Assembly: GCF_008974325.1 (NCBI RefSeq)
Contig: NZ_BKCG01000001.1
Coordinates: 496,001-560,000, forward strand
DNA from: Patiriisocius marinus
GTDB lineage: Bacteria > Bacteroidota > Bacteroidia > Flavobacteriales > Flavobacteriaceae
DNA length: 64,000 bases
Direction: 5' to 3'
The notes under the pieces were generated by a model, which worked only from the letters and a program-made list of their open reading frames with translations, was not told the origin of the DNA and did not search any database. How positions within the stretch are numbered: the first letter of the stretch is position 1; every line of letters starts with the position of its first letter. Both the position numbers and the translations under genes were made by a program. Below are positions 63,416 to 64,000 of the stretch, in pieces.

Positions 63416-64000
63416 ATGGCAAAACAGAAAAAAAATACAGAAAAAGAGTTTCAACTCTCAACTTGGGCTATAAACAACAAGACAACCATTTACATGATGA
63501 TGGCTCTTGTATTGTATCTAGGCTTTACAGCTTATATGACAATGGCTCGTGAAAACTTTCCAGAGATTAAAGAAACTAAAATATATGTTAGTTCAATCTA
63601 TCCAGGAAACACTGCAGAAGATATTGAAAAGCTAATTACAGATCCGCTAGAGGATAAATTAAAATCAATTAGTAATAAAGTAGAATTAACCTCAACTTCT
63701 CAAGAGGACTATTCAATGATTGTGATTGAATTTGACGAAGATATTACTGTTGAGTTAGCTAAACAAAGAGTAAAAGACGAAATAGACACCGAAACATCTG
63801 GTGAAGACTGGCCAACTTTTAATGGAGCAAAAGTAGAACCCAATGTGTTTGAGCTTAGTATGAGTGAAGAAATACCTATTCTAAATATAAATATTTCTGG
63901 AGATTATCCAGTTACTAAACTGAAAGAATACGGTGAATATCTTCAAGATGAGATTGAAAATCTTGAAGAAATTAAAAAGGTTGATATTCGTGGTGCGCAA
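63416..64000 (+). CDS. Efflux RND transporter permease (partial, runs off right edge)
   Basis: From ATG at 63416 the frame is open for 195 codons to the window end. The first span is near residues 24-43 (TIYMMMALVLYLGFTAYMTM), followed by the porter-domain start typical of AcrB-type pumps (NFPEIKETKIYVSSIYPGNTAEDIEKLI, DPLEDKLKSI). It is the proton-driven pump of the tetR-tolC-adaptor operon. The substrate cannot be inferred from the part seen. Confidence 0.95.
   Translation, partial: MAKQKKNTEKEFQLSTWAINNKTTIYMMMALVLYLGFTAYMTMARENFPEIKETKIYVSSIYPGNTAEDIEKLITDPLEDKLKSISNKVELTSTSQEDYSMIVIEFDEDITVELAKQRVKDEIDTETSGEDWPTFNGAKVEPNVFELSMSEEIPILNINISGDYPVTKLKEYGEYLQDEIENLEEIKKVDIRGAQ

Noticed and set aside
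1-64000. CRISPR array, prophage, insertion sequence or defence island
   Set aside because: No regularly spaced repeats, integrase, transposase, phage structural genes or defence-type gene sets were seen in the window.

Overview
The window is AT-rich bacterial chromosome from a member of the Bacteroidota, almost certainly the family Flavobacteriaceae. The evidence is: a flexirubin-type pigment locus; two proteins with C-terminal type IX secretion (T9SS) sorting domains; promoters of the Bacteroidota form (TTG-N19-TAnnTTTG) ahead of housekeeping genes; few Shine-Dalgarno-like sites; and typical flavobacterial families (WG-repeat protein, DUF2723, DUF5686-like barrel, ExbB/ExbD cluster). I do not assign a genus. 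No rRNA, CRISPR array, prophage or intact insertion sequence was seen.

Layout. 1-7481: a minus-strand pigment operon read from 6114 down to the left edge (aromatic ammonia-lyase, WG-repeat protein, ketoreductase, ketosynthase, acyl carrier protein, acyltransferase, DarA-like protein), with a divergent flavin halogenase-like gene. 7550-14354: secreted unknown protein, tRNA-Gln, DUF2723 membrane protein with polysaccharide deacetylase, one-cysteine thioredoxin, membrane phosphoesterase. 14868-17424: histidine kinase and LytTR response regulator. 17529-22210: cyanophycin synthetase, cyanophycinase and isoaspartyl peptidase, together a full make-and-degrade route for a nitrogen-storage polymer. 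22478-28340: DNA polymerase I, a secreted PET-hydrolase-like esterase with a T9SS tail, a lipoprotein, and an unrecognised protein with kinase-like motifs. 28433-38163: pyruvate carboxylase and the core block rplM-rpsI-rpsB-tsf-pyrH-frr, interrupted by a secreted glutaredoxin-like gene and a decayed LytTR regulator.

38257-47790: outer-membrane barrel, PAP2 phosphatase, MMPL/RND exporter, T9SS cargo, asnS, rpoN and a membrane protein. 47785-53804: PorT-like barrel, ExbB-membrane protein-ExbD-ExbD energy-transduction unit, tRNA-Ser, ansA-tatD, retropepsin-like protease. 53884-58260: a possible small membrane protein and the 2-oxoglutarate dehydrogenase pair odhB/odhA. 58364-64000: outer-membrane protein, polyprenyl synthase, and a tetR-tolC-adaptor-RND efflux operon that runs off the right edge.

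Nothing here is clearly an unknown multi-gene system. The most interesting items are the PETase-like T9SS esterase, the compact cyanophycin module in a flavobacterium, the kinase-like unknown at 27285, the halogenase attached to the pigment operon, the LytTR pseudogene with readable lesions, and a recurrent small hairpin motif between genes.
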